Both the position numbers and the translations under genes were made by a program. A stretch of 28,195 nt of DNA from assembly GCA_964353875.1 (NCBI GenBank), contig CAYGXU010000036.1:1-28195 (forward strand), in the 5' to 3' direction. How positions within the stretch are numbered: the first letter of the stretch is position 1; every line of letters starts with the position of its first letter. The notes under the pieces are model-generated. The model saw only the letters and a list, made by a program, of their open reading frames with translations, was not told the DNA's origin and searched no databases. Shown here one piece after another: positions 8,168 through 15,806 of the stretch. The DNA comes from MGNI01 sp964353875. Its GTDB lineage: Bacteria > Chloroflexota > Anaerolineae > Anaerolineales > E44-bin32.

Positions 8168-9151
8168 ATGAGAGATACGATTCTAATCACAGCCCCCTAC
8201 ATCATTCCAGTTATTAATCGATTTCGAGCGTTGTTTGATTCAATTGGATTGGACGTGATCATTGTGGACGTCAAAGAGCGACTTAACGAAGCAGAACTAC
8301 TTCAATATGCAGGTCGGGTCGATGGGACTATCTGCGGAGATGATCGCTACACCGAGACGGTACTTAAAAGTTTCGCCCCTCGACTGAAGGTGATTTCCAA
8401 ATGGGGCACAGGGATAGACTCGATTGACCAGCAGGCAGCAAAGGCATTAGGAATCAAGGTGTACAACACGCCTGGAGCTTTTATCTATCCAGTTGCGGAT
8501 ACTGTGCTTCAATATATGCTATTATTCGCCAGAAGAGGCCCTTGGATGGATAAACAAATGAAATCTGGCCTCTGGGAGAAGCAGCTCTGTCGGTCGCTCT
8601 TCGAATGCTCATTGGGGGTCGTGGGGGTGGGGAATACCGGAAAGGAAGTTTTGCAGCGCGCCAAAGCCTTTGGGATGGTTCTCTACGGGAATGATATTGT
8701 CGAGATCGATTCGGAGTTCATTAATGAAGTTGGCGTTGAGATGACAACCCTGGAAAACTTGCTCTCACATTCTGATTTCATCAGCATTAATTGTGATCTG
8801 AATCCCACCTCTTATCATTTAATTAATGTAGCCTCCTTGGCGCATGCAAAGCAAGGAGCGATCTTGATCAATACCGCACGCGGGCCCGTCGTGGATGAAC
8901 CCGCACTCATCGAGGCGCTTTGTTCTGGGAGACTTGCGGGTGCGGCATTGGATGTTTATGAAGAGGAGCCGCTCCCTTCAAGAAGCCCATTATTGAAAAT
9001 GGAAAATGTCTATCTGGCGCCACACAACGCAAATAGCAGTCCGACCGCTTGGGAGTACGTCCATCAAAATACTATTCGGAACCTGTTTAAAGGCTTTGGG
9101 ATCGCGCCTGATGATTATCTGCATCCATCCAAATTGCCTTGGCTTTCATAA
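8168..9151 (+). CDS. D-isomer-specific 2-hydroxyacid dehydrogenase
   Basis: A 327-residue protein; ATG 8168 is preceded by GAGGAAGAG at about 8155-8163. The NAD-binding motif GVGNTG lies at residues 153-158. The catalytic trio of the family can be placed: R238 in NTARGPVVDE, E267 in LDVYEEEPLP and H286 in LAPHNANSS. Length and layout match SerA/phosphoglycerate-dehydrogenase-like enzymes without a regulatory C-terminal domain. It would interconvert a 2-hydroxy acid and a 2-keto acid. Between a CMP-sugar-acid synthetase and an SDR, it may form or reduce the keto acid that is activated, rather than act in serine synthesis; this is inference. An 87-base gap upstream contains TATAAT at 8133-8138 without a matching -35. 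Confidence 0.88.
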   Translation: MRDTILITAPYIIPVINRFRALFDSIGLDVIIVDVKERLNEAELLQYAGRVDGTICGDDRYTETVLKSFAPRLKVISKWGTGIDSIDQQAAKALGIKVYNTPGAFIYPVADTVLQYMLLFARRGPWMDKQMKSGLWEKQLCRSLFECSLGVVGVGNTGKEVLQRAKAFGMVLYGNDIVEIDSEFINEVGVEMTTLENLLSHSDFISINCDLNPTSYHLINVASLAHAKQGAILINTARGPVVDEPALIEALCSGRLAGAALDVYEEEPLPSRSPLLKMENVYLAPHNANSSPTAWEYVHQNTIRNLFKGFGIAPDDYLHPSKLPWLS

Positions 9152-9233
9152 ATCCGGCTTTCCGAGAATTTCTGATTGATAGGATAGTTGATCGTTCGCA
9201 GATAGTTAGTCAAGTAGGGATAATGGGGAGGCC

Positions 9234-9983
9234 ATGAAAAAGAGCATCATCATCACAGGGGCTGCCGGCGGGATAGGGCGTGCTACCGTTGAACGCTTCG
9301 CTGAGGAGGGTTGGCATGTTATTGCCACTGATCGATGCGAAGCGGGTAGTTTTCCTCGGGGTGTGGCATTTCATCACATGGATGTCTCGGATCCGCAAAG
9401 CGTAGAGATTCTCTTTGCTCAGCTCAAATCACAAATAGATCATTTAGATGCGATCGTAAACAATGCCGCCATCCAGATCTGCAAACCTTTGATCGAGATG
9501 ACCGTGGAGGAATGGGATGATGTCATGGCTTCTAATTTGCGTTCGATCTTCCTCACAGTTCATCATGGATATCCTCTCCTGAAGGAGGCTCGAGGATCGA
9601 TTGTCAATGTGAGTTCCGTGCATGCAGTGGCAACATCTACCGATATTGCGGCATATGCAGCCAGCAAAGGTGGCATCGTTGCACTTTCTCGCGCAATGGC
9701 GCTCGAGTTTGCAAAGGATGGAATTCGCGTCAATTCTATTCTCCCAGGAGCGGTGGATACACCGATGTTGAGAAGCGGCCTGAGCCGCGGGCACGTTTCC
9801 GGGGGATCGATTGATGAGCGCATATCAGATTTGGCTCGTCGGACGGTGATGGGGCGTGTGGGGCAACCGAAGGAAATCGCTGAGTCGATCCTTTTCCTTG
9901 CGGATAACAAGCGTTCGTCCTTTATGACAGGGCAAATGCTGATTGTGGATGGCGGTGCCACCGCTCGATTGAGTACAGAATAA
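9234..9983 (+). CDS. Short-chain dehydrogenase/reductase (SDR)
   Basis: A 249-residue classical SDR; ATG 9234 is preceded by GGGGAGG at 9225-9231. The cofactor motif TGAAGGIG is at residues 8-15, NNAA at 76-79, and the catalytic residues are S128, Y141 and K145 (YAASK). The C-terminal end, TGQMLIVDGG, is typical of FabG-like enzymes. An Asp after strand 2 (ATDR, D33) favours NAD(H) over NADP(H). It is a cytoplasmic NAD(P)-dependent alcohol/ketone oxidoreductase. Its stop overlaps the start of the MptE-like gene by one base (TAATG), so the two are translationally coupled. With the adjacent dehydrogenase and cytidylyltransferase it probably modifies the same nucleotide-activated or precursor sugar. 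The substrate is not readable from the sequence. Confidence 0.9.
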   Translation: MKKSIIITGAAGGIGRATVERFAEEGWHVIATDRCEAGSFPRGVAFHHMDVSDPQSVEILFAQLKSQIDHLDAIVNNAAIQICKPLIEMTVEEWDDVMASNLRSIFLTVHHGYPLLKEARGSIVNVSSVHAVATSTDIAAYAASKGGIVALSRAMALEFAKDGIRVNSILPGAVDTPMLRSGLSRGHVSGGSIDERISDLARRTVMGRVGQPKEIAESILFLADNKRSSFMTGQMLIVDGGATARLSTE

Positions 9984-10825
9984 TGCGAGGGACGTTGAAA
10001 ACCTTCTCAAAGCAAATCATTCCCAAATCGTTATGGCGACCTGGATCCAATCTTTATTGGTGGTGGATCAATCGTGGCCAGCATAAGATTGCATGGGATT
10101 TCAGTAATCGCCGTAGAGGGAGTGCCTCTGCGCTCCGGGAGTTTCAAGATCGCCATCTCGGAGAGCGTTGTTTCATTCTGGGCAATGGCCCTAGTTTGAA
10201 ATCCACGGATCTCAGCCTGCTAAAAAACGAGATCACCTTTGGATTGAATCGGGTCTACTTGCTCTTCCCAAATTTGGGGTTCACAACTACCTATTTTGTG
10301 GCCATTAATACGCTTGTAATTGAGCAATGTGCCCGTGAGATTACACAATTGGCGATGCCGAAATTTATTACCTGGAGAGGGCGGAAATGGGTAGAGGATG
10401 ATCCAAGTGTCGTTTTTCTCGATACCGACTATACCCCTCCGGCGGTCTTCTCTAAAGATTCAACCCAAAGGATATTTGAGGGATCAACAGTCACTTATGT
10501 AGCCTTACAACTTGCATATTATTTCGGTTTTAGTGAAGTGATCTTGATTGGGGTTGATCACCACTTCAAAATGAAAGGTACCCCCAATAAAACAGTGGTC
10601 TCTCAAGGTGGAGATCAAGATCATTTTGCATCGAATTATTTCGACAAAGGTTTCCGTTGGCAGTTGCCCGATTTAGAGGCTTCTGAACAAGCTTACCGTA
10701 TGGCTCGAGCAGCCTTCGAAGCAGCCGGGCGCCGGGTTCTGGATGCGACTATCGGAGGAAAGTTAACGGTTTTCCCAAAAGTAGATTACTTTGAAGTTTT
10801 AAAGAGACTTGTTGAGAACCGATAG
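9983..10825 (+). CDS. MptE/DUF115-like protein with GNGPSL motif
   Basis: A 280-residue protein whose ATG at 9983 overlaps the SDR stop. After a basic, Trp-rich N-terminus it shows CFILGNGPSLKSTDLSLL (GNGPSL at residues 67-72), ITFGLNRVYLLF, and later LAYYFGFSEVILIGVDHHF. This is the pattern of the DUF115 / 6-hydroxymethylpterin-pyrophosphokinase MptE-like proteins that recur in bacterial glycan loci. A similar (A/L)GNGPSL start also occurs in GT42 sialyltransferases such as Campylobacter Cst, which use CMP-sugars. Because it is coupled to a cytidylyltransferase set, a transferase role with a CMP-activated sugar is attractive but unproven. A pterin kinase role seems unlikely here. No membrane helix is evident beyond the N-terminal WWW patch. 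Confidence 0.7.
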   Translation: MRGTLKTFSKQIIPKSLWRPGSNLYWWWINRGQHKIAWDFSNRRRGSASALREFQDRHLGERCFILGNGPSLKSTDLSLLKNEITFGLNRVYLLFPNLGFTTTYFVAINTLVIEQCAREITQLAMPKFITWRGRKWVEDDPSVVFLDTDYTPPAVFSKDSTQRIFEGSTVTYVALQLAYYFGFSEVILIGVDHHFKMKGTPNKTVVSQGGDQDHFASNYFDKGFRWQLPDLEASEQAYRMARAAFEAAGRRVLDATIGGKLTVFPKVDYFEVLKRLVENR

Positions 10826-10897
10826 GGGTTATACGCGTCTCAAACGGATCCATTTCGGGATGACGCCAGAAGATTGTGATTGATGATTTTACGACAA

Positions 10898-10929
10898 ATA
10901 TGAAACATGCATTGTACATCGTTTCATAT
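10898..10929. repeat. 9-bp inverted repeat before GT2 gene
   Basis: ATATGAAAC (10898-10906) and GTTTCATAT (10921-10929) are perfect reverse complements around a 14-base centre that itself contains TGTACA. It sits in the 169-base gap between the MptE-like gene and the GT2 gene at 10995. No T tract follows, so it looks more like an operator or mRNA hairpin than a terminator. Confidence 0.55.
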
Positions 10930-10994
10930 CTTCCTACCGGATGGAAATTTATCGGTCTTCGTCCGTGCCTTTTGGGAGGTAATTAAATCTAGAT

Positions 10995-12014
10995 GTGTTG
11001 AATCAGCCCCTTGTTTCTATCATCACTCCATCCTATAACCAGGTGGAATTCCTGGAGGCGACGATTCGTTCGGTTCTGGGACAGGACTATCCCCATATAG
11101 AGTACATCATCATGGACGGGGAATCGACCGATGGCAGCCTGGCGATCATCGAGAAGTATGCTAACCAATTAGCGTATTGGATTTCCGAACCCGATCGTGG
11201 TCAGGCGGATGCGATCAATAAAGGCCTGCAGAAAGCCACGGGGGAGATCCTGGCCTGGATTAATTCCGATGATCTCTATATGGCGGGAGCAGTGGAAGAT
11301 GCGGTTCGAACTTTGGATGCTCATCCTGAGGCCGGAATGGTCTATGCCGATGGACTGATGGTGGACGCAAGGGGGAAGCTTCTGGACCCTCATCACTATC
11401 GGACCTATAGTCTCTTGGATTTGCTTTGTTTTGAGGTGCTTCTCCAGCCGACGGTCTTTCTAAGACGAAGCATCTACGAGCATGTGGGATCATTGGATGA
11501 TCAATATCATCTGATCCTGGACCATGAATATTGGATTCGAATTGCGCAACAAGCGCCTATCATGCATGTGCCTTCTTTTTGGGCTGCGGAGAGGACGCAC
11601 CTTGGCGCGAAAACCATCTCACAGGCGAGCGTATTTGTTGACGAGGCGGAAAGGATGATCCGCCAGGCTGAACAATCTCCCTCCTTAGGAGCACTTATTC
11701 GAGAAAATCATCGTAAGGTCTATGCCAGTTTAAATGCCTTTGCAGCACGGCGGTACATTGATGCCGGGCAGCACGGAAAAGCCGTTTCACGTATGATACG
11801 GACGCTGAGGTTGGATCCGCTGGTTTTCGCAAGGTATTGGTATAAATTCTTGCAGGCAAGCATAAGCGCTTTGGGTTTGGATCGAATTTTTTTCGGCTAT
11901 CGAAGGATCCGCCGCCGGATCCAACATGGCCATGCATATGTTATGATTGCTGAACATGGCGCTGAGTTGGTGACTGAATCAGAGGATGAACGGTCTCAAG
12001 AAGATAACACTTGA
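10995..12014 (+). CDS. GT2 family glycosyltransferase (paralogue 1)
   Basis: A 339-residue protein. GTG 10995 is the first possible start after an in-frame stop at 10980; TTG 10998 is the alternative. GGGAGGT at 10974-10980 is somewhat far. The GT-A domain is complete: PLVSIITPSYNQVEFLEATI, the nucleotide-binding IIMDGESTDGS, ISEPDRGQADAINKG, and the DxD-type LAWINSDDLY. EYWIRIAQQAP is the acceptor-side acidic motif. The remaining ~100 residues are basic and amphipathic. It closely resembles the next gene (12307-13110) over the whole catalytic domain, also at DNA level, so the two arose by duplication. It transfers a sugar from a nucleotide donor in the cytoplasm; which sugar is unknown. Confidence 0.88.
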   Translation: MLNQPLVSIITPSYNQVEFLEATIRSVLGQDYPHIEYIIMDGESTDGSLAIIEKYANQLAYWISEPDRGQADAINKGLQKATGEILAWINSDDLYMAGAVEDAVRTLDAHPEAGMVYADGLMVDARGKLLDPHHYRTYSLLDLLCFEVLLQPTVFLRRSIYEHVGSLDDQYHLILDHEYWIRIAQQAPIMHVPSFWAAERTHLGAKTISQASVFVDEAERMIRQAEQSPSLGALIRENHRKVYASLNAFAARRYIDAGQHGKAVSRMIRTLRLDPLVFARYWYKFLQASISALGLDRIFFGYRRIRRRIQHGHAYVMIAEHGAELVTESEDERSQEDNT

Positions 12015-12306
12015 GTTGTAGGTCTATCGTCAACAAAGCCAGCAGATGGGCAAGAACGAGATTTCTTAGGAATAGAATGATTGCATCGTAGTCGATGAGC
12101 CCGTTTCGTAACTATTACGGCAAAGATCCTATTGAGTTTAGGAAAGATTGTCGCTTGACGGATGAAGAAGAGAGGATCTCAGAATGGATATAGAAGTGTC
12201 TTCTTCTAATCTTTTGCACAGATAAAAGAAACATCAAATGGTTAGAATATCAGAGACTCATCATCAGTTGAATATCGGCAGGAGAAGAACTTTTATTGAA
12301 AGCGGT
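12015..12306. other. Spacer between the two GT2 paralogues
   Basis: Nearly 300 bases without a supported gene. It contains TTGACG at 12155-12160 but no -10 box at normal spacing, and a purine/pyrimidine inverted repeat GAAGAAGA (12164-12171) with TCTTCTTC (12199-12206). The frame of the downstream gene is open back to ATG 12238, so the right-hand 69 bases might be coding. Confidence 0.4.
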
Positions 12307-13110
12307 ATGGCTGAATATCCTTTAGTATCCATTGTAACTCCTTCCTATAACCACGTTCGTTTCCTAGAAGCGACGATCCGTTCCGTATTGGAGCAGGATT
12401 ATCCTCGCATCGAGTATATTGTTATCGATGGCGGATCAAAGGATGGGAGTGTGGAGATCCTTGAGCGGTATTCCGATCGCTTGGCCTATTGGATTTCCGA
12501 ATCCGATGCTGGTCAAACGGATGCGATCAATAAGGGGTTCGATCATGCGACCGGGGACATTTTTGCCTGGATCAACTCAGACGACCTCTATCGACCGGGG
12601 ACGATCTCGGCAGCGGCGAACTATCTCCAAGACCATCCGGAGGTGGGATTGGTTTATGGAGATGCGGATTTTATCAACGATCGAGGTGAAATTATCGGTC
12701 GCTTCCCCTCCGCCAGGACCGATTATAAGCGTTTGCGACAGGGCTATGTCCACATCCCTCAACAAGCGACTTTTTTCCGCAGCCGTATCTGGAAACTGGT
12801 CAAACCGTTGGATACTTCTTTTTATTTCGCCATGGATTATGATCTTTGGGTTCGGATCGCAGGTCTTACACCTATACAGCATCAACATCTGACTTGGGCT
12901 GCCTTTCGTCTCCATGACCATACAAAAACCATGAGTTCCGCCGATCGCTGTTGGCCAGAGATGATCCGTGTTCATCAGCGCTTAGGTGGTACCAATTGGT
13001 CTGTGATTTACTTGAAATATATGATCCGCCGTATTCTCGAACCCATTCTGCCATACCGTTTATACGCCCGCTTATGGCTTCAACGCTGGGCACTAGGAAG
13101 AGAAGTATAA
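12307..13110 (+). CDS. GT2 family glycosyltransferase (paralogue 2)
   Basis: A 267-residue protein if it starts at ATG 12307, which lines up residue for residue with the start of the paralogue at 10995 (MAEYPLVSI against MLNQPLVSI); ATG 12238 would add 23 residues. Neither start has a strong ribosome site. Catalytic motifs are complete: SIVTPSYNHVRFLEATI, IVIDGGSKDGS, ISESDAGQTDAINKG, FAWINSDDLY and the acidic YDLWVRIAG. The C-terminus is shorter than in paralogue 1 and ends in a Trp-rich basic stretch. Compared with paralogue 1 the acceptor half (after about residue 120) has diverged most, suggesting the same donor type but another linkage or acceptor. This is inference. Confidence 0.88.
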   Translation: MAEYPLVSIVTPSYNHVRFLEATIRSVLEQDYPRIEYIVIDGGSKDGSVEILERYSDRLAYWISESDAGQTDAINKGFDHATGDIFAWINSDDLYRPGTISAAANYLQDHPEVGLVYGDADFINDRGEIIGRFPSARTDYKRLRQGYVHIPQQATFFRSRIWKLVKPLDTSFYFAMDYDLWVRIAGLTPIQHQHLTWAAFRLHDHTKTMSSADRCWPEMIRVHQRLGGTNWSVIYLKYMIRRILEPILPYRLYARLWLQRWALGREV

Positions 13111-13234
13111 AAGACGAAAGTACCAAAGAACAAAATCTTAATTATCCTCTTCTGCGTCAGATTGATGTCATCCGTCTTGAATCAAGATGAATGTTTCATT
13201 CATATAGAAGCGTGGAGTGGGGAATGGAGGTAGA

Positions 13235-13507
13235 ATGACGAGCCCGCAGATGGACATCCGTAATAAACAAAGAAATACTCCACCCAAGGAAGAGCGTTTG
13301 TTTCGCTTGGTGGTTATTTTGTTGGTTATATTGGCGTTGTGCGTATTAATCACATTGGGGATGTATACGGGAACAAAAATCCTTCGATCTCCGTCGATTT
13401 TCGCTGGCAGTGGGGGAACCGCGGTGCCGCCATTGGATGCAACGGCCACCGCAGGCTGCGAACAATTCATGCAACAATTCCCTGGAACTCCTTGTCCTAG
13501 CGAGTAG
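13235..13507 (+). CDS. Small single-helix membrane protein, unknown
   Basis: A 90-residue protein from ATG 13235, preceded by GGAGGT at 13226-13231 (in-frame GTG 13217 is also possible). It has a charged N-terminus of about 24 residues (RNKQRNTPPKEER), one hydrophobic helix (LVVILLVILALCVLITLGMY), then a tail with GSGGTAVPPLDATATAGCEQ and a second Cys near the end (GTPCPSE). The positive-inside rule puts the tail outside. The two tail cysteines could form a disulfide. I do not recognise a family. Its place in the glycan locus, ahead of a dyad-rich spacer and a large membrane enzyme, hints at an accessory role at the membrane, but nothing in the sequence shows one. Confidence 0.65.
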   Translation: MTSPQMDIRNKQRNTPPKEERLFRLVVILLVILALCVLITLGMYTGTKILRSPSIFAGSGGTAVPPLDATATAGCEQFMQQFPGTPCPSE

Positions 13508-13568
13508 CATCAGCCACCTTCTGAAACCATCCAGACTTATCGATTGCATCGGGGGAAATCCCTTAAAA

Positions 13569-13585
13569 TGAAGACCTAGTCTTCA
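13569..13585. repeat. 7-bp inverted repeat (hairpin)
   Basis: TGAAGAC (13569-13575), loop CTA, GTCTTCA (13579-13585): a perfect small hairpin 60 bases after the small gene. A weaker ACTAT ... ATAGT pair (13586-13590, 13597-13601) follows directly. No T tract follows either, so a terminator role is doubtful. Confidence 0.5.
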
Positions 13586-13641
13586 ACTATCTGAAAATAG
13601 TCGATTGAAAAGGGATCAAGCGAGAAATGATTTCCACTATC

Positions 13642-13659
13642 ATTTGAGCAGGCTCAAAT
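13642..13659. promoter_or_regulatory. Operator-like 18-bp dyad
   Basis: ATTTGAGC and GCTCAAAT form a perfect 8-bp palindrome around AG. The two-base centre fits a dimeric DNA-binding protein better than an RNA hairpin. It lies 36 bases before the TTG start at 13696 and is flanked by two smaller GAAAT ... ATTTC dyads (13624-13634 and 13661-13680). A TATAAT follows at 13691-13696 but without a recognisable -35. Confidence 0.5.
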
Positions 13660-13695
13660 AGAAATAGGAATGAGAATTTCGTACAAGGGATATAA

Positions 13696-15687
13696 TTGGC
13701 GGTTATTGTGACGTTACAGGCAAAAGTAGAATGCCCTCATCCTAAAAATACCCTCCTCTTTGATGCTTGCGCGATTCTCATATGTTTACTCTCGGTCTAT
13801 GTATTGACCTATAGCGGCACTCTCCACGTCGATGATGAACATATTCTTGCAGCTCGCGCTCAGAGCCTGGCGTTTTGGGGCAACCTCACCTTCCCGCAAA
13901 TATATGGCAATGAACGCGTTCGACCTCTTTCCACTGTTCCCGATCAATCCGCTCCGCCAGTGGTCGCCATCGAACCAGGACAGGCCGTGCTGGGTTCGTT
14001 TCTCTATTGGCTGGCGTCGAGATTTAACATAGGGGGAGCGCAGGCTTTCTTAACTCAAAACATCTATGCGACTGCCTTTTCCGGAGTGTTGGTCTACTTC
14101 ATCATTCAGTTCCTTAATTTTCGCCGAGTTACTGCGGTGGCTTGCGCCATGCTCTATGGTTTTGGCAGCATGGCCTGGCCTTATAGCAAAACAGGATTCC
14201 GCGATCCCCTGGCTGCGTTTGCGCTTCTCATGGCTTTCCTCGGCTGGGTTTTGCTTTATGGCAACGCTTGGAAGAGCAAGGTGTTCGGGATGGTGATCTT
14301 ATGTTCAGGGATAGTCTTTGGAGCGTCTGTTAAGAGTAACATGCTGGTTCTATTGCCGGCTTTTCTCATGGGAGCGCTCGTATCGGGAATGAGATTCCAG
14401 CCTATGAGGCGATCGAGGAGGACTTGGTTGCTTCTTACCTTGCCTGTATTCATCCTTGTTGCTGTGGCTGTGTGCGTCCCAGAGCAAGGACCTCTATCTC
14501 GCTTTTCGCTCTCACATCTTATTGGTCTAACACAGCGTTATCTTCGAACACTGGATTTCGAGACGATTAGAGCGACCTTGGGCCCATTTTTCAGCCCGAC
14601 GAAAAGTATTTTACTCTTCAATCCGCTCCTATTTTTATTTCCCTTTGCAATCGTACCCGCCTGGAAGCGGATGTCCTGGTTCTGCGTTCCCGCGCTCGCA
14701 ACTGTGATGCTGTTGGCCTTGAGTCAAGCCTTACACCTTCGCCAAGAATGGGCAGGGACTTTATTCTGGGGATTACGTTATATGCTTCCAGCTATCCCGC
14801 TTTTAACTATTCTGATTGCACCCTCGATCGAAAGCTTCCTTTTTTCTAACCGTCCCTGGTTGATTGCAATTTTCGCTGGATTGATACTGATTAGCCTCAT
14901 TATTCAGTTAGCAGGAGTCATTGTCGATTGGTCTGTTCCCTTTCTTGTGTGGCAATCGAAAAGCTGGGACCCTTACGTCACGCAGGCGGTATGGGATCCC
15001 CGCTTCCAGGTAATTCCCATTCATCTGTATGCCCTCTTGAATCCGCAATATTGGGATATCGCTTGGGTACGCAACCTCGCCTCTGATCCTTGGGCTTTGC
15101 TGATCCCATTCTTAGCGCTTGCAGGTCTTGTGGCAGGGTTCGGAATTTTTTTGTCAATGCGATTGAGAAATTCAACCGGCAAAATCATCGTGAGCATTGT
15201 ATTATTCTTGACGGTCGTGATGCCGTTCTATCCGGGTCTTTGGATTCTTGATCAAGATCCAAGCGCTGGGGGCGGAAGGGAGGAATTGAACGATCTGGTC
15301 TCCTGGGCGGAGGAGCAAGCACTATTTGGCGATATCGTTGTCGTGGATAGTTATGGTTTGCCTCTCTGGCATAAGATGATGAACGATTGGAATATTCCTG
15401 TTCCCTGGTACTCCTTGCCTTTTGAAATCCCAGGGATGCAAGGAGTCGGCTGGGAAATTGGAGCTGAGCCCGCTGCAGCCACCCTGCAACTCTTTCAAGA
15501 GGTTGGTGTCAGCTATGCTCGCTTGATCTACCTCACTTCGCAAGAGGCGCCCGATTATGGGCTGCAGCGTGAGGAAACATGGCTGAAAGAGAATCTGATC
15601 CTGTTGCAGGAGGAGCGTTTCGTGGGTAAAGTACCAGCGTATGGAATGGTATTTGCTTGGAAGGGATACGAGACACACCTGCCATAA
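13696..15687 (+). CDS. GT-C-like polytopic membrane glycosyltransferase
   Basis: A 663-residue protein starting at TTG 13696, preceded by AAGGGA at 13685-13690; GTG 13708 is an alternative. It has about ten hydrophobic helices and ends in a soluble domain of roughly 150 residues. The first outer loop has acidic residues typical of GT-C enzymes (TLHVDDEHILAARAQSL), followed by AIEPGQAVLGSFLYWL and later SKTGFRDPLAAFALL. This resembles phospholipid-carrier-dependent glycosyltransferases (PMT_2/GT39/GT83-like). It would take sugar from a polyprenyl-phosphate donor and act on the outer face of the membrane. A Wzy-type polymerase cannot be fully excluded. It stands apart from its neighbours, with a dyad-rich spacer before it and a promoter after it. 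Confidence 0.7.
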   Translation: MAVIVTLQAKVECPHPKNTLLFDACAILICLLSVYVLTYSGTLHVDDEHILAARAQSLAFWGNLTFPQIYGNERVRPLSTVPDQSAPPVVAIEPGQAVLGSFLYWLASRFNIGGAQAFLTQNIYATAFSGVLVYFIIQFLNFRRVTAVACAMLYGFGSMAWPYSKTGFRDPLAAFALLMAFLGWVLLYGNAWKSKVFGMVILCSGIVFGASVKSNMLVLLPAFLMGALVSGMRFQPMRRSRRTWLLLTLPVFILVAVAVCVPEQGPLSRFSLSHLIGLTQRYLRTLDFETIRATLGPFFSPTKSILLFNPLLFLFPFAIVPAWKRMSWFCVPALATVMLLALSQALHLRQEWAGTLFWGLRYMLPAIPLLTILIAPSIESFLFSNRPWLIAIFAGLILISLIIQLAGVIVDWSVPFLVWQSKSWDPYVTQAVWDPRFQVIPIHLYALLNPQYWDIAWVRNLASDPWALLIPFLALAGLVAGFGIFLSMRLRNSTGKIIVSIVLFLTVVMPFYPGLWILDQDPSAGGGREELNDLVSWAEEQALFGDIVVVDSYGLPLWHKMMNDWNIPVPWYSLPFEIPGMQGVGWEIGAEPAAATLQLFQEVGVSYARLIYLTSQEAPDYGLQREETWLKENLILLQEERFVGKVPAYGMVFAWKGYETHLP

Positions 15688-15697
15688 AAGAATCACA

Positions 15698-15726
15698 ATG
15701 CGTAAGCGCAAACAAGCGCATCTTTT
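15698..15726 (+). terminator. Possible weak terminator
   Basis: ATGCG (15698-15702) can pair with CGCAT (15717-15721), followed by CTTTT; a competing TGCG-taag-CGCA hairpin lies inside. It begins 10 bases after the stop at 15687 and just before a strong promoter match. The stem is short, so confidence is low. Confidence 0.3.
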
Positions 15727-15743
15727 GAAATGATTTACCGGCA

Positions 15744-15773
15744 TTGACAAGACACTGCTTGAGCAGCTAGAAT
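15744..15773 (+). promoter_or_regulatory. Promoter for the ABC exporter genes
   Basis: TTGACA (15744-15749), an 18-base spacer, and TAGAAT (15768-15773): a perfect -35 and a five-of-six -10 for a housekeeping sigma factor. Transcription would start near 15780, which would make GTG 15807 (after AAGGG at 15792-15796) a better start than TTG 15783. Confidence 0.6.
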
Positions 15774-15806
15774 GCAGGCCGGTTGGGGAAGAAGGGCGAA
15801 GCACAA

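Noticed and set aside
9983..10825. Calling this gene mptE (pterin pyrophosphokinase)
   Set aside because: Motif similarity only; nothing else points to folate or methanopterin metabolism, and the context is glycan synthesis.
13691..13696. TATAAT before the 663-residue GT-C gene
   Set aside because: No -35 at normal spacing, and it overlaps the most likely start codon.
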